From: Legionella longbeachae
Lineage (GTDB): Bacteria; Pseudomonadota; Gammaproteobacteria; Legionellales; Legionellaceae
DNA: 64,000 nucleotides
Direction of reading: 5' to 3'
Assembly (NCBI RefSeq): GCF_004283175.1
Contig: NZ_RXNW01000012.1
Location: forward strand, 1 to 64,000
Part shown: in pieces, positions 1 through 10,352 of the stretch
Layout: every line of letters starts with the position of its first letter
Numbering within the stretch: position 1 is the stretch's first letter
Notes under the pieces: model-generated
Seen by the model: only the letters and a program-made list of their open reading frames with translations
The model's database searches: none
What the model was told of the DNA's origin: nothing
Position numbers and translations under genes: made by a program

Positions 1-68
1 ATAAAATAGAGTTTAACTGCTTTTACACCGTTAAAGCAAAAAATATAACATTTTAGGATAAGATAATA

Positions 69-488
69 ATGCTTCACTTACAAGAAATGGTCAAACATGG
101 CTTGCAAAATAAAACAATAGAGCTCAAGGAACGGTTACCGAATTTTATAACTGCCCCAGGTCATTTGCATGTGACTTATCAGGTTGAAGCTAAAGAGGAT
201 TTTTACCTCATTTATCTTCACGTTACAGGTGAGTTAACCATTCAATGTCAGCGGTGTCTAGACGAATTTAATTTTCCATATGATAATAAGACTGTGATTG
301 CTGTATGCCGTAATGATGAACGTGCGGAACAGATACTCGAACATTATGAGTGCATTGTTTCTGCTAATTTACAAATAAGTTTGGAAGACATACTTATTGA
401 CGAATTACATCTTTATGCCCCACAATTTCATGCGGAAATCAGTGATTGCAGCAGTGAAATCAATCAAATTTTAATGGGAACAAAGTGA
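69..488 (+). CDS. yceD: YceD/DUF177 family protein
   Basis: This 139-residue protein belongs to the YceD (DUF177) family. The family is almost always encoded just upstream of rpmF and is linked to 23S rRNA/large-subunit biogenesis, although its biochemical role is not firmly settled. The recognisable part is the central Cys motif CQRCLDEF (about residues 57-64), followed by an acidic C-terminal half. The ATG at 69 has an AGGA about ten bases upstream. A later ATG (position 90, MVKHG) cannot be excluded. It is 73 bp upstream of rpmF and is probably cotranscribed with it and the fab genes. Family identity rests on the motif plus context. Confidence 0.85.
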   Translation: MLHLQEMVKHGLQNKTIELKERLPNFITAPGHLHVTYQVEAKEDFYLIYLHVTGELTIQCQRCLDEFNFPYDNKTVIAVCRNDERAEQILEHYECIVSANLQISLEDILIDELHLYAPQFHAEISDCSSEINQILMGTK

Positions 489-561
489 ATTTTATTGAAA
501 TTTTCTTGAATTAACACTAATATTCACGCTTTATGAATGCAAATTGTTTAGGAGTAATACA

Positions 562-753
562 ATGGCTGTACAGCAAAATAAAAAATCACGCTCACGTCGT
601 GATATGCGTCGTTCACATGATGCCTTGACAAAGCCAACGCTTTCTGTTGATGCAACTACTGGTGAAACACATCTGCGTCATCACATGACCCCAGATGGTT
701 ACTATCGTGGTAAAAAAATTATTGATACTGATACCGTATACGAACAAGAGTAA
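562..753 (+). CDS. rpmF: 50S ribosomal protein L32
   Basis: RpmF is a small basic protein of the large ribosomal subunit. The start is the ATG at 562, giving 63 residues beginning [17 protein letters not shown], the family's typical N-terminus. An upstream in-frame TTG at 544 is rejected because it lies before the ribosome binding site AGGAGT (550-555). L32 is 55-65 residues in most bacteria. The gene sits between yceD and plsX, the arrangement found in many gammaproteobacteria, coupling ribosome and phospholipid/fatty acid gene expression. Confidence 0.97.
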   Translation: MAVQQNKKSRSRRDMRRSHDALTKPTLSVDATTGETHLRHHMTPDGYYRGKKIIDTDTVYEQE

Positions 754-758
754 TTTTC

Positions 759-1787
759 TTGAAAAATATCACCATTGCAATTGATGCGATGGGTGGGGAT
801 CATGGGTTAAGCGTAGTGATTCCTGCCTGTGTTCGCGCTGCGAAAAATAATCCTGAATTAAAGCTGATACTTGTCGGAGTTCATGATAAGGTACAGTCTT
901 TTTTAAAAAAATATGGTGTCTCATCCTCAGATCAATTTTCTATAGTACATGCCTCAGAAGTAGTAACTATGGATGAATTGCCTTCGCATGCTTTGCGAAA
1001 TAAAAAAGACTCTTCTATGAGAGTGGCAATTAACCTGGTTAAAGAAGGCATGGCGCAAGCCTGTGTTAGTGCTGGAAATACGGGTGCCTTAATGGCTACA
1101 GCACGTTTTGTTCTTAAGACACTCCCTGGTATTGATAGGCCTGCAATTGTTTCTGAATTACCAACTCAAAAGGGTAGGACCTGGGTTATTGATCTAGGCG
1201 CTAATGTGGATTCTTGTGCAGAGCATTTGTTTCAGTTCGCAGTTATGGGATCCGCATTAGTTCAAGCAGTTGCTAATAAACCCAAACCTAAAATTGCCTT
1301 GTTAAATATTGGCGTAGAGGAAATGAAAGGAAATGATCAAGTCAAGCGTACTGCACACATGCTTGCTGAATGTTCAGTAATGAATTATGTGGGCTATGTT
1401 GAGGGAGATCATTTTTATACCGGGGAAGTAGATTTAGTGGTTTGCGATGGTTTTGTGGGTAATGTTGCTCTAAAGGCCAGTGAAGGCCTTGCAAAGCTTT
1501 TTGTGAGTTTACTCATGGAATCATTCAATAAAAACTGGTATACCAAGCTTTCTGCATTAATTGCACGACCAGCATTAAGGCATCTTAAAAAACGGTTCGA
1601 TCCCTCTAGATATAATGGTGCGAGTATGCTCGGTTTAAATGGTATTGTGGTTAAAAGCCATGGTGGAGCAAATGAACTTGGATTTCAACATGCCATAGAG
1701 CAAGCCATTCTGGAAGTAAAGAACAATGTGATTGATTCAGTGCGTGCTCAAATAAATGATTTTATAAATCAAGGGTTGCTGTTATGA
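759..1787 (+). CDS. plsX: Phosphate acyltransferase PlsX
   Basis: PlsX converts acyl-ACP and phosphate into acyl-phosphate, the donor used by PlsY to acylate glycerol-3-phosphate in membrane phospholipid synthesis. It is a peripheral membrane enzyme. The 342-residue product opens with the family signature [10 protein letters not shown] and contains the GNTGALMA and VCDGFVGN motifs. The start is a TTG at 759, only five bases after the rpmF stop, so translation is likely coupled. The 3' end overlaps fabH by four bases (ATGA). Length matches the family (about 340 residues). Confidence 0.97.
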   Translation: MKNITIAIDAMGGDHGLSVVIPACVRAAKNNPELKLILVGVHDKVQSFLKKYGVSSSDQFSIVHASEVVTMDELPSHALRNKKDSSMRVAINLVKEGMAQACVSAGNTGALMATARFVLKTLPGIDRPAIVSELPTQKGRTWVIDLGANVDSCAEHLFQFAVMGSALVQAVANKPKPKIALLNIGVEEMKGNDQVKRTAHMLAECSVMNYVGYVEGDHFYTGEVDLVVCDGFVGNVALKASEGLAKLFVSLLMESFNKNWYTKLSALIARPALRHLKKRFDPSRYNGASMLGLNGIVVKSHGGANELGFQHAIEQAILEVKNNVIDSVRAQINDFINQGLLL

Positions 1788-2737
1788 AGAATGCTGTAAT
1801 TAGTGGCACTGGAAGTTATATTCCCGAGAAACAACTCACCAATCTTGAACTGGAGTCAATGTTAGAGACCACTGATGAATGGATTGTCACCAGAACAGGT
1901 ATAAGCAGTCGTAGTATTGCGCAACCTCATGAAACTACATCATATATGGCAGCTCAAGCTGCACAGCACGCATTGAATGCATCAGGTTTAGATGCCAATG
2001 ACATTGATTTAATTGTGGTTGCCACATGCACTCCAGATCATTTTTTCCCCGGGGTAGCATGTTATGTACAGCATGCCTTAAAGATTAAAAAACCAATACC
2101 AGCATTTGATGTCGGTGCCGCATGTAGTGGTTTTGTCTATGTTATGGATATTGCTAAACAATACATTATGAATGGTGTAGCAAAACATATTCTTGTTATT
2201 GGAAGTGAAAGCATGTCCCGGGCAGTGGATTGGACTGACAGAGCAACTTGTGTTCTTTTCGGCGATGGTGCCGGTGCAGTAGTCTTAAGTGCAAGTGATC
2301 GTCAAGGCATTGTAGGAAGTGTCTTACATGCTTCTTATGACGCTGAAAAATTATTAAACTTGAGTAATGGAACATTTGATAACCAGCGAGCCATGATAAG
2401 TATGCGTGGCAACGAAGTTTTTAAAATCGCGGTCAAATATATGGGGGATGTTGTTGACGAGGTTTTAGAGGCGAGTCAATTAACCAAGTCAGACATCCAG
2501 TGGTTAATTCCCCATCAAGCCAATATGCGTATTATTCAAGCTATAGCGAAGAAGTTAGATCTACCTATGTCTCGAGTGATTGTTACAATAGGCTGTCAAG
2601 GTAATACCTCGGCAGCTTCCATTCCTTTGGCTCTAGATCATTCTATTAAAACCAATCAGATAAAGCGAGATGAGCTATTATTGATTGAATCGTTTGGTGG
2701 TGGAATGACTTGGGGAGCTATGGTTATTCGTTATTAA
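1784..2737 (+). CDS. fabH: Beta-ketoacyl-ACP synthase III
   Basis: FabH condenses acetyl-CoA with malonyl-ACP to start each round of type II fatty acid synthesis. The 317-residue protein shows the catalytic triad: Cys114 in GAACSGFVY, His244 in IPHQANMRI and Asn274 in GNTSAASIP. The start overlaps the plsX stop, indicating translational coupling. Length and motifs are typical. Because FabH sets the primer, it also controls the straight versus branched chain ratio. The sequence alone does not tell which primer is preferred here. Confidence 0.97.
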   Translation: MKNAVISGTGSYIPEKQLTNLELESMLETTDEWIVTRTGISSRSIAQPHETTSYMAAQAAQHALNASGLDANDIDLIVVATCTPDHFFPGVACYVQHALKIKKPIPAFDVGAACSGFVYVMDIAKQYIMNGVAKHILVIGSESMSRAVDWTDRATCVLFGDGAGAVVLSASDRQGIVGSVLHASYDAEKLLNLSNGTFDNQRAMISMRGNEVFKIAVKYMGDVVDEVLEASQLTKSDIQWLIPHQANMRIIQAIAKKLDLPMSRVIVTIGCQGNTSAASIPLALDHSIKTNQIKRDELLLIESFGGGMTWGAMVIRY

Positions 2738-2783
2738 TTAATTATAAATTTAAATTAAAATCTAGTTCGGAGCTATTTTTAAC

Positions 2784-3722
2784 ATGGTAAAAACGGCGTT
2801 TGTATTTCCTGGGCAAGGATCTCAATCAATAGGGATGTTGGCTGATTTTGAGTTTCAATATTCTATTATTGTCAAGACTTTTGCTGAAGCATCAGAGGCT
2901 GTAGGCTATGATTTATGGAAACTCATACAACATGGACCTGAAGAAAAACTTAATCAAACAGAACATACTCAAGTTGCAATGCTTACAGCAGATGTTGCTG
3001 TCTACAGGTTATTGATGCAACAAGGCATTGTTCAACCATGTATCATAGCTGGTCATAGCTTAGGTGAATATGCTGCATTGGTTTGTGCTGATGCTTTATC
3101 ATTGTTTGATGCTGCTTGTTTGGTCAGTCGTAGAGGACAGGTAATGCAAAATGCAGTGCCCTTAGGATTAGGCGCCATGGCTGCTCTTGTTGGTTTAACT
3201 GATGAGCAAGTAAAAGATTTATGTGATCAAGCAAGTCGAGCAAATGAAGTAGTTACTCCGGCAAACTATAATGCAATCGGACAAGTTGTTGTTGCTGGTC
3301 ATACTCCCGCGGTGACACGAATTTTGGGATTAGCTGAAGATGCTGGGGCGAGATTAGCTAAAATAATTCCTGTAAGTGTGCCATGTCACTGCCCTTTATT
3401 ATTTGATGCAGCGGAAGTTTTTGCTGAATATTTAGCTAATATCGAATTCAAAAAACCAAAAATTGATGTTGTTAGCAATGTAGATTTGAGTATATATCAT
3501 TCAGCAGAACATATACGTAAAAAATTGCAAGAGCAATTATATAGTCCTGTACGATGGGTCGAGACAATACAACTTTTTAAACAAAATGGTATAGAGATGA
3601 TCCTTGAATGCGGACCTGGAAAAGTGCTTGGTGGGTTAATTAAACGAATTGACAGGAGTTTAAATACCATCAGTGTTTACGATACTATTAGTCTTGAACA
3701 AGTTGAGGAACAATTTGCATAA
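2784..3722 (+). CDS. fabD: Malonyl-CoA:ACP transacylase
   Basis: FabD transfers malonyl from CoA to acyl carrier protein. The nucleophile is Ser92 in GHSLGEYAAL and the paired histidine is His202 in VPCHCPLL. The N-terminus carries the FVFPGQGSQ oxyanion-loop motif. At 312 residues it has the standard length. It lies 46 bp after fabH, with a GGAG sequence shortly before the ATG, and is followed by 118 bp before fabG. That gap holds only a weak short inverted repeat around 3773-3799. Confidence 0.97.
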   Translation: MVKTAFVFPGQGSQSIGMLADFEFQYSIIVKTFAEASEAVGYDLWKLIQHGPEEKLNQTEHTQVAMLTADVAVYRLLMQQGIVQPCIIAGHSLGEYAALVCADALSLFDAACLVSRRGQVMQNAVPLGLGAMAALVGLTDEQVKDLCDQASRANEVVTPANYNAIGQVVVAGHTPAVTRILGLAEDAGARLAKIIPVSVPCHCPLLFDAAEVFAEYLANIEFKKPKIDVVSNVDLSIYHSAEHIRKKLQEQLYSPVRWVETIQLFKQNGIEMILECGPGKVLGGLIKRIDRSLNTISVYDTISLEQVEEQFA

Positions 3723-3840
3723 ATGCCAAAATATTTGAAAAGTAGCAATATCTAATGCATTACTCATTGGGTTATGTTCCTCAGACAAGCATGAACATAG
3801 ATAGAGCTGGGTGTTAAAATATATATTTAGAGGAAACTAA

Positions 3841-4587
3841 ATGATCAATTTAGAGGGGAAAATTGCTTTAGTTACGGGAGCAAGCCGAGGAATAGGCCAG
3901 GCAATAGCTTTAAAGTTAGCACAACAAGGAGCTTTTGTTTTTGGCACAGCAACCACAGAGCAAGGCGCTCAATCAATCAATGCTTATTTCGAGAAGGAAA
4001 AGTTATCTGGAAATGGCTTGGTGCTTGATGTAACTAATTCAGAACAAATAGAAGAGGTGGTCGGGAAGCTGAATGATCAAAGCCAATCTCCTTCAATATT
4101 AGTGAATAATGCCGGAATCACCTCTGATAATTTATTGTTACGTATGGATGATGATGAATGGTATAAAGTCATTGAAACCAATTTGAACTCCATATACAAG
4201 ATGACTAAAATTTGTATCAAGTCGATGTTTAGAGCACGATGGGGACGAATTATTTCTATTGGCTCAGTTGTTGGTTCAAGTGGCAATTCAGGCCAAGCCA
4301 ATTATACTGCTGCCAAAGCAGGTATCGTTGGTTTTAGTAAATCCTTGGCGCAAGAATTAGGAAGCAGAGGAATTACTGTTAATGTTGTTGCTCCTGGATT
4401 TATTGATACTGATATGACTTCGTCATTACCTGATATGGTTAAAGAAGAAATGTTAAAAAGAATTCCTATGCGTAAGCTTGGTGAACCATCTGATATCGCT
4501 GAAGCAGTTGCTTTTCTAGCATCAGAAAGTGCTAAATATATCACAGGTGAAACAATTCATGTCAATGGTGGCATGTATATGAATTAA
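3841..4587 (+). CDS. fabG: 3-oxoacyl-ACP reductase
   Basis: FabG is the NADPH-dependent ketoacyl-ACP reductase of fatty acid elongation. It is a short-chain dehydrogenase: the cofactor glycine motif GASRGIGQ is at residues 13-20, NNAG at 89-92, and the catalytic residues are Ser142, Tyr155 and Lys159 (YTAAK). The 248 residues match the family length. An AGAGGAAAC sequence precedes the ATG. Its separation from acpP is unusually large for a fab cluster because a palindromic element occupies the gap. Confidence 0.97.
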   Translation: MINLEGKIALVTGASRGIGQAIALKLAQQGAFVFGTATTEQGAQSINAYFEKEKLSGNGLVLDVTNSEQIEEVVGKLNDQSQSPSILVNNAGITSDNLLLRMDDDEWYKVIETNLNSIYKMTKICIKSMFRARWGRIISIGSVVGSSGNSGQANYTAAKAGIVGFSKSLAQELGSRGITVNVVAPGFIDTDMTSSLPDMVKEEMLKRIPMRKLGEPSDIAEAVAFLASESAKYITGETIHVNGGMYMN

Positions 4588-4620
4588 TGCACTTGCGTTA
4601 TCTGTATAAATGAATAAACT

Positions 4621-4752
4621 ATACCACTTCCATTTAACTTTGACTTTTTTTGGTTGGATTAGATGCTAAATTTAAATAATTAACGGATCTTATAAGATAA
4701 GTTAATATTCTGGTGCTCTTGCCAAGCAGTTAAAGTTAAGTGGAAGTAGTAT
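4621..4752. repeat. MITE-like element with about 25-bp terminal inverted repeats
   Basis: The bases 4621-4645 and 4728-4752 are inverted copies of one another, matching at 22 of 25 positions (left end begins ATACCACTTCC, right end finishes GGAAGTAGTAT). They enclose about 82 bp without a coding frame, making a 132-bp unit between fabG and acpP. Size and structure resemble a miniature inverted-repeat transposable element. No clear target-site duplication was seen. Two of the three mismatches would be G-U pairs in RNA, so it could also fold as one long hairpin in the fab transcript. Confidence 0.6.
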
Positions 4753-4807
4753 GATAAAATACCTATAGTTTTTATATTTCTATCAACCGAAAGAGGAAAA
4801 TCAAGTT

Positions 4808-5056
4808 ATGAGTACAGTTGAAGAGCGTGTTCGCAAAATTGTTGTTGAACAATTGGGTGTTAAAGAAGAGGAATTAAAGAATGATGCATCATTCGTTGAT
4901 GATTTAGGTGCTGATTCCTTAGATACTGTGGAATTGGTTATGGCTCTTGAAGAAGAATTTGAAACAGAAATTCCTGATGAAAAGGCTGAAAAAATCACCA
5001 CAATTCAAGAAGCGATTGATTATATTGAATCTAATTTAAATAAAGAAGAAGCATAA
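4808..5056 (+). CDS. acpP: Acyl carrier protein
   Basis: AcpP carries growing acyl chains on a 4'-phosphopantetheine arm attached to Ser37 in the invariant GADSLD motif. The 82-residue, strongly acidic protein is standard in size and sequence. An AAAGAGGAAAA ribosome binding region precedes the ATG. The gene is bracketed by two palindromic elements (4621-4752 and 5121-5195), so its message may be separately expressed or processed relative to fabG and fabF. That would suit a protein needed in far higher amounts, but this is inference. Confidence 0.98.
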   Translation: MSTVEERVRKIVVEQLGVKEEELKNDASFVDDLGADSLDTVELVMALEEEFETEIPDEKAEKITTIQEAIDYIESNLNKEEA

Positions 5057-5120
5057 TATTTGTAATCATTCAGATCCCCTATATCAATGTTTGCTTGAAC
5101 GATAGGATTTGACTACAGGT

Positions 5121-5195
5121 TGTGAGAAAATTTTTCTAAGTAAGTGCAGTATGTAAGTTTTAATATAAAGCAGTGCTTAGGAAAATTTTCTCGCA
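5121..5195. repeat. Long perfect-pairing hairpin between acpP and fabF
   Basis: Arms 5121-5140 and 5176-5195 are 20 bp each and complementary at every position in RNA if two G-U pairs are allowed. The loop is 35 nt. The right arm is not followed by a T-run, so it is not a classical intrinsic terminator. It could be an RNase III processing site, a small palindromic repeat, or an attenuation structure limiting read-through from acpP to fabF. Confidence 0.6.
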
Positions 5196-5310
5196 AAATG
5201 TACCAGGTATTACTGTTCCTCTATAGGGGCTGACTACTTACTGATTTTTTTGCTTAATCTCATCTCTCCTGTTGCATGTGAAAGATAGAGATTGTTTTAA
5301 GGAGCTTTCA

Positions 5311-6549
5311 TTGAATAAGCGGCGTGTAGTAATTACTGGCATGGGTATGATTACTCCTGTTGGACTTAATGTAAAAGATACTTGGCAAAATATATTGGCC
5401 GGTGTGAGTGGTGTTGTTTTGGCAGAAGAATTTGATCCAAATGAATACAGCACACGAATATGGGCCAAGGTTAAGAATTTTAATATTGAGGACTATGTTC
5501 CGCTAAAAGATGCCCGTAAGATGGATGTGTTTACCCAATATGGTCTTGCTGCTGCTGACGAAGCAATTCTTGATTCGGGTTTAAAAATAGATGCGAGTCT
5601 ATCAACGCGTATTGGTGTTGCTGTCGGTGCAGGTATTGGCGGCATTCAAACCATCACGAATAACCAAGATAAGCTTATTGCCGGTGGAGCTCGAAAAGTT
5701 TCCCCATTTTTTATTCCGGCGGGTATCATTAATATGGTTGCCGGACAGATTTCGATTAGACATCAGCTTAAAGGTCCAAATATTTCCGTAGTTACTGCCT
5801 GTACTACAGGAACCCACAATATTGGTCTTGCTGGACGCATGATTACTTATGGTGATGCTGACGTTATGGTATGCGGTGGGGCGGAAATGACCTTAACTCC
5901 ACTGTGTTTAGCTGGATTCTCTGCAGTACGTTCATTATCCAAACGTAATGAGGAACCTGAGAAAGCATCACGACCTTTCGATAGGGATAGAGATGGTTTT
6001 GTTATGGGAGAGGGTGCCGGGGTTCTGGTATTAGAAGAATATGAGCATGCAAAAGCCCGTGGCGCAAAAATTTATGCGGAGCTCGTAGGTTTTGGTATGT
6101 CTGGGGATGCTTATCATATTACCGCACCTGATGAAGATGCTGATGGTGCTGCTCGTGCAATGGAAGCAGCTCTACATGATGCGCATATTGATGTAGAACA
6201 AGTTGATTACATTAATGCGCATGGTACCTCTACCTATCTAAATGATTTAAATGAAACAAAAGCTATTAAGCGAATATTCAAACAACATGCTTATGAATTA
6301 GCGGTTAGCTCTACTAAATCGATGACTGGCCATTTGTTAGGCGCTGCTGGAGCAGTGGAGGCGATATTCAGTATTTTAGCAATAAGGGATCAAATTGTTC
6401 CACCAACCATTAATTTGGATAATCCTGATGAAGGGTGTGACCTAAACTATGTGCCTCATACTCCTCAAGAACGAAATGTTAACTATGTTCTTAGTAATTC
6501 ATTAGGTTTTGGCGGAACTAATGGTAGTCTCTTATTTAAACGAATCTAA
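5311..6549 (+). CDS. fabF: Beta-ketoacyl-ACP synthase II
   Basis: FabF elongates acyl-ACP with malonyl-ACP. The start is placed at the TTG at 5311, because AAGGAG (5299-5304) lies just upstream and the protein then begins [11 protein letters not shown] as in other FabF proteins; this gives 412 residues. An earlier in-frame TTG at 5272 would precede the ribosome binding site. The nucleophile is Cys164 ([11 protein letters not shown]), with His residues in NAHGTST and [10 protein letters not shown]. It directly abuts mltG, as in many gammaproteobacteria. Confidence 0.96.
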   Translation: MNKRRVVITGMGMITPVGLNVKDTWQNILAGVSGVVLAEEFDPNEYSTRIWAKVKNFNIEDYVPLKDARKMDVFTQYGLAAADEAILDSGLKIDASLSTRIGVAVGAGIGGIQTITNNQDKLIAGGARKVSPFFIPAGIINMVAGQISIRHQLKGPNISVVTACTTGTHNIGLAGRMITYGDADVMVCGGAEMTLTPLCLAGFSAVRSLSKRNEEPEKASRPFDRDRDGFVMGEGAGVLVLEEYEHAKARGAKIYAELVGFGMSGDAYHITAPDEDADGAARAMEAALHDAHIDVEQVDYINAHGTSTYLNDLNETKAIKRIFKQHAYELAVSSTKSMTGHLLGAAGAVEAIFSILAIRDQIVPPTINLDNPDEGCDLNYVPHTPQERNVNYVLSNSLGFGGTNGSLLFKRI

Positions 6550-7548
6550 ATGACATTTTTAAGACATAAAAAGTGGCTATTCTCTATTGCAATACTGTTT
6601 TTTATGTCTTGCATTTTTTTTCTTGGGCATGTCTATATCCAGATAACAAAATCCCTGGTTCCTGTTCAAGGGGTACCGGTAGTAATCACTCTTGATCGAA
6701 CTACTACGGCTTCGAAATTTGTGCAAACCTTAAAAGAAAGAAATTTAATTTCTGCAGGAACGCCTCTTCTAACGGTGATTCGATACACGGGTCTTTCATC
6801 ACAACTTAAAGCGGGCGTGTATGAAATAAAACCTGGGGAAACGGCACTACAACTACTGCATCGAGTTGTAGATGGAGATGTTCTAACACAAAATTTTACA
6901 ATTATTGCAGGGACTACCCAACAGAAAGTAGCACAGGATTTAACAAAAGCGGCTTATCTAAACTATCAAACTAGCGATTGGAATGATATAAAAGGCATTT
7001 ATCCTAATGCTGAGGGATTACTGCTCGCGGATACCTACCAATATCAAGGTGGAAGTAGTGGTAAAAGTTTATTAGAGAATGCACATCGTAATTTAATGAA
7101 TTATTTGAATAAGAGCTGGGCTAATAGAGCGCCGCATTTACCTTATAAAACCCCTTATGAATTGCTTAAGGCAGCTTCGATCATCGAAAAAGAAACAGCT
7201 AATCCACAAGAACGTAAGCTCATATCTGGAGTATTGATTAACCGCTTAAATAAAAGCATGCCCTTACAGATGGATCCTACCGTAATCTACGGTTTAGGGG
7301 CTGCCTACACGGGAAAACTATCGCATGATGATATGCAAATTGATTCACCCTATAACTCATATCGTTATAGAGGTTTGCCACCAACTCCTATTGCTATGGT
7401 AGGCAAAGAGTCCTTGGATGCAGCAGCTCATCCCCAGCTGTCTAATTATTTATATTTTGTTGCTAAAGGAGATGGAACGCATCAGTTTTCAGAAACTTAT
7501 CAACAGCAAAAACAAGCAATTAACCAATATAAACGAAAGGATTTTTAA
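6550..7548 (+). CDS. mltG: Endolytic murein transglycosylase MltG
   Basis: MltG cleaves nascent glycan strands in the periplasm and is thought to terminate peptidoglycan polymerisation. The protein (332 residues) has one N-terminal membrane segment (about residues 9-30), a LysM-like middle, and the YceG domain with catalytic Glu213 in ASIIEKETA, followed by [20 protein letters not shown]. The ATG follows the fabF stop without a gap. It is followed one base later by tmk. The usual pabC between fabF and mltG is absent. Confidence 0.95.
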   Translation: MTFLRHKKWLFSIAILFFMSCIFFLGHVYIQITKSLVPVQGVPVVITLDRTTTASKFVQTLKERNLISAGTPLLTVIRYTGLSSQLKAGVYEIKPGETALQLLHRVVDGDVLTQNFTIIAGTTQQKVAQDLTKAAYLNYQTSDWNDIKGIYPNAEGLLLADTYQYQGGSSGKSLLENAHRNLMNYLNKSWANRAPHLPYKTPYELLKAASIIEKETANPQERKLISGVLINRLNKSMPLQMDPTVIYGLGAAYTGKLSHDDMQIDSPYNSYRYRGLPPTPIAMVGKESLDAAAHPQLSNYLYFVAKGDGTHQFSETYQQQKQAINQYKRKDF

Positions 7549-7549
7549 A

Positions 7550-8188
7550 ATGATCTCTTCAATGGGGAAGTTAATTGTTATCGAAGGATTGGAAGGTGCG
7601 GGAAAATCCACTGCAGTGAATACAGTAGTCGACCTTTTAGCCGAAAGACAGATTAAAACAATCACTACTCGTGAACCAGGGGGGACTGCTATAGGTGAAA
7701 TTTTACGTAATCTAATAAAAAATCCTGAGTATCGTGATGTTTTGGATGATCGAAGTGAGTTATTACTTCTATATACAGCAAGAATCCAATTATTGAAACA
7801 AGTCATTGAGCCCGCGCTGCAAAAAGGTATGTGGGTTATTGCTGATCGATTTGAATTGTCAACTATGGCTTATCAAGGTGGAGGTCGAGGACTGGATCAA
7901 GAAATGATTAGGCATCTGTCTTCATTTTCATTACAAGGATTGAAACCTGATTTGACTTTGTATCTGGATATTAGTCCTGAAGAGGGAATGCGCCGTGTTA
8001 AATCAAGAGGGACACTTGATAGAATCGAGCAACAATCAATTGAATTTTTTCATCGAGTGCATGATAGTTATCTTCAATATATCAAAATGAATCCCTATGT
8101 AGTCAGGATTAATGCAGCACTTCCATTGAAGAATGTACAATTGGCTCTTCAAAAAGCAATAAATGAGTTTATCGAGCACCAAACATGA
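7550..8188 (+). CDS. tmk: Thymidylate kinase
   Basis: Tmk phosphorylates dTMP to dTDP. The start ATG at 7550 (212 residues) is chosen over an upstream frame extension that runs inside mltG. AAAGG at 7536-7540 serves as ribosome binding site, and a second ATG at 7562 is a possible alternative. The P-loop [10 protein letters not shown] is at residues 12-21 and the DR motif is in [11 protein letters not shown]. The lid SRGTLDRIE follows. Overlap of four bases with holB indicates coupling. Confidence 0.96.
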   Translation: MISSMGKLIVIEGLEGAGKSTAVNTVVDLLAERQIKTITTREPGGTAIGEILRNLIKNPEYRDVLDDRSELLLLYTARIQLLKQVIEPALQKGMWVIADRFELSTMAYQGGGRGLDQEMIRHLSSFSLQGLKPDLTLYLDISPEEGMRRVKSRGTLDRIEQQSIEFFHRVHDSYLQYIKMNPYVVRINAALPLKNVQLALQKAINEFIEHQT

Positions 8189-9099
8189 TCGGTTATGATC
8201 CCAAAGAAGAAAAATATTTGGCTCAATGGAAGCAGATCCAGATTGCATGGAAAAATGGGCGCATGCCTCAAGCAATGTTATTTGTTGGTTCATTAGATTG
8301 TGCTCTGATTGATTTTATTAGGAGATTTTCTAAGTTCGTTTTTTGTAAAATGGAAACAAAACCTTGTGGTGAATGTATTGATTGCCGAATGGCTCTCTGC
8401 GCTGAACATCCCGATCTGAACTGGATTAAGCCAGAAAAAAGAGGGGGCTCAATAAAAATTGATACAATAAGAGAGCTACACGATTATTCTTATTTAACAC
8501 CACAACGAGCAAATCATCGTTTGATTGTGATTGAGTCAGTCGAACGGATGAATATTTCTGCCGCAAATTCACTATTAAAAATTTTGGAAGAACCTGCTCA
8601 ACATATTTTGTTTTTACTGGTGGCACAGCAGTTGAGTACCGTATTGCCAACAATTTTAAGTCGATGTCAGATAATGCATTTTGCATCATATGTTGATTTA
8701 TCTAATCTTCTGCAGTTGGGAGAGCGTTATCCCCAAGAGTCAGAACAAGCGGTGATTATAAATCAAGCTGAGTTTGTCTTGGATGGTTTGATTTCAGTGA
8801 TTAAAGAAAAGACACATCCGTGTATAGTGGCTGCTCAATGGAGTCAATTTGAGATGAATACTCTATTGTGGTTTTTGTACCTGGTTTATTCACAAATTCA
8901 AATAATACAAATTAATGGGATTATAAATGCTGGGCCTGCAACTCAGCAGCTGCAAAGCTTGGCAACTTTATTAAACCCCATTATTATTTTTGCTCAAATT
9001 GATAGAATAAATGCATTGCAGATGAAATTAAGCCATAATATTAATGTAAATCAAACTTTAGCATTAGAGGATCTTTTGTTGGCTATTCACAGTGAATAG
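8185..9099 (+). CDS. holB: DNA polymerase III delta prime subunit
   Basis: HolB is the delta prime subunit of the clamp loader that places the beta sliding clamp on DNA. The 304-residue protein retains the four-cysteine zinc module ([10 protein letters not shown] and a preceding Cys near residue 53) and the SRC motif ([11 protein letters not shown]) that supplies the arginine finger. As expected for delta prime, there is no functional Walker A lysine motif. Position between tmk and pilZ is conserved in gammaproteobacteria. Confidence 0.93.
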   Translation: MIGYDPKEEKYLAQWKQIQIAWKNGRMPQAMLFVGSLDCALIDFIRRFSKFVFCKMETKPCGECIDCRMALCAEHPDLNWIKPEKRGGSIKIDTIRELHDYSYLTPQRANHRLIVIESVERMNISAANSLLKILEEPAQHILFLLVAQQLSTVLPTILSRCQIMHFASYVDLSNLLQLGERYPQESEQAVIINQAEFVLDGLISVIKEKTHPCIVAAQWSQFEMNTLLWFLYLVYSQIQIIQINGIINAGPATQQLQSLATLLNPIIIFAQIDRINALQMKLSHNINVNQTLALEDLLLAIHSE

Positions 9100-9153
9100 T
9101 CATTATGTAAGTAGAGTGGATTGAGTTTTTGTTGATGAATAAGGAAATCAAGT

Positions 9154-9489
9154 ATGGATAAACATCAGATCAACTGTATATTTCCTAATGAATCAGCGCT
9201 GTATGCAGCTTATATGCCCTTTGTTAAACATGGTGGAATATTTATTCGCACGAACCACAAGTTTGAGTTTGGTGCAATAGTGAGCTTATCTATAAAACTA
9301 ATGGAAGAGGATGAGTCATACGAAGTCGGTGGAAAAGTGGTATGGATTACACCTCAAGGTGCTCAAGGTAATAAGATTCCTGGAATAGGGGTACAGTTTG
9401 TAGGAGAAAATAGCAGTAATTTGTGCAATAAAATAGAGACCTATTTAGCAGGCATGTTAAAATCATCCCAGACAACAGATACAATTTAG
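9154..9489 (+). CDS. pilZ: PilZ family protein, type IV pilus assembly
   Basis: This 111-residue protein matches the classical single-domain PilZ encoded downstream of holB in Pseudomonas and relatives, needed for type IV pilus biogenesis. Shared hallmarks are YAAYMPFVKHGGIFI, KVVWITPQGAQGNK and the C-terminal KIETYLAG. The RxxxR and D/NxSxxG motifs that bind cyclic di-GMP in other PilZ domains are absent, as in the original PilZ. It probably acts by protein contacts (PilB/FimX-type partners in other bacteria) rather than by sensing the nucleotide directly. Confidence 0.92.
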   Translation: MDKHQINCIFPNESALYAAYMPFVKHGGIFIRTNHKFEFGAIVSLSIKLMEEDESYEVGGKVVWITPQGAQGNKIPGIGVQFVGENSSNLCNKIETYLAGMLKSSQTTDTI

Positions 9490-9566
9490 TAAGTTAGTAA
9501 AGTTATAAAGCACTGAAGAAACATAATTGATCCAAACCATTTTATGCCATTTAATGAGGTCATCCC

Positions 9567-10352
9567 ATGTTAGTTGATTCGCATTGTCATTTGAACTTTC
9601 TTGATTTAGCTGATTTTAATCATGACATTACAAATGTTTTAGAACAAGCAAAAGCTAATGATGTGGGGCATTTTTTATGTGTTTGCGTGGAGTTAAGTGA
9701 TTACCCGCAATTAGAAAATCTGGCCATGAATTATTCCAATATTAGTATTTCTGTTGGGGTTCACCCAAATACTGATATGGATATTCCTGTTACTTCTGAA
9801 ATATTGTGTGATTTAGCTTTGAATCCCGCATGTATTGCTATCGGTGAAACAGGCCTTGATTATTATCGAACACATACAGATGAAGCACGAGAAGTACAAC
9901 GTCATCGATTTAGAGAGCATATAAAAGCTGCCTTACAGACTGCAAAACCACTGATCATTCATACACGTCAGGCAGCGGAAGATACAATCGCGCTGATGAT
10001 AGAAGAAAATGCGGCTCAGATTGGTGGGGTTATGCATTGTTTTGCGGAGAGTTTAGATATCGCTCGTAGAGCCATAGAACTGAATTTTTATATTTCATTT
10101 TCAGGTATCCTTACCTTTAAAAATGCAACAGCTCTTCAAGAGGTTGCTCGACAAATCCCTTTAAACCGAATACTCATAGAAACAGATTCACCTTATCTGG
10201 CACCAGTCCCTTATAGAGGTAAACAAAACCATCCTGCTTTAGTGAAATATGTAGCAGAAGCCCTGGCAGAACTTCGAGGTATGAACGTCGAAGAAATTGC
10301 GGCGATAACAACAGAAAATTTTTATAATTGTTTCAAACTGAGGAACCACTAA
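9567..10352 (+). CDS. TatD family metal-dependent hydrolase
   Basis: This is a TatD/YcfH-type TIM-barrel metallohydrolase of 261 residues, a family with DNase activity on free ends and a proposed role in DNA repair or quality control. Metal ligands are visible in DSHCHLNFL (residues 4-12), the GETGLDYYR Glu, the HTRQA His, the MHCFAE His and the ETDSPYLAP Asp. Its stop codon shares one base with the anmK start (TAATG). It most resembles the YcfH member of the family that follows holB-pilZ. Confidence 0.92.
   Translation: MLVDSHCHLNFLDLADFNHDITNVLEQAKANDVGHFLCVCVELSDYPQLENLAMNYSNISISVGVHPNTDMDIPVTSEILCDLALNPACIAIGETGLDYYRTHTDEAREVQRHRFREHIKAALQTAKPLIIHTRQAAEDTIALMIEENAAQIGGVMHCFAESLDIARRAIELNFYISFSGILTFKNATALQEVARQIPLNRILIETDSPYLAPVPYRGKQNHPALVKYVAEALAELRGMNVEEIAAITTENFYNCFKLRNH

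Noticed and set aside
7418-7550. Upstream extension of tmk
   Set aside because: It lies inside mltG in another frame; the P-loop and ribosome binding site support the start at 7550.
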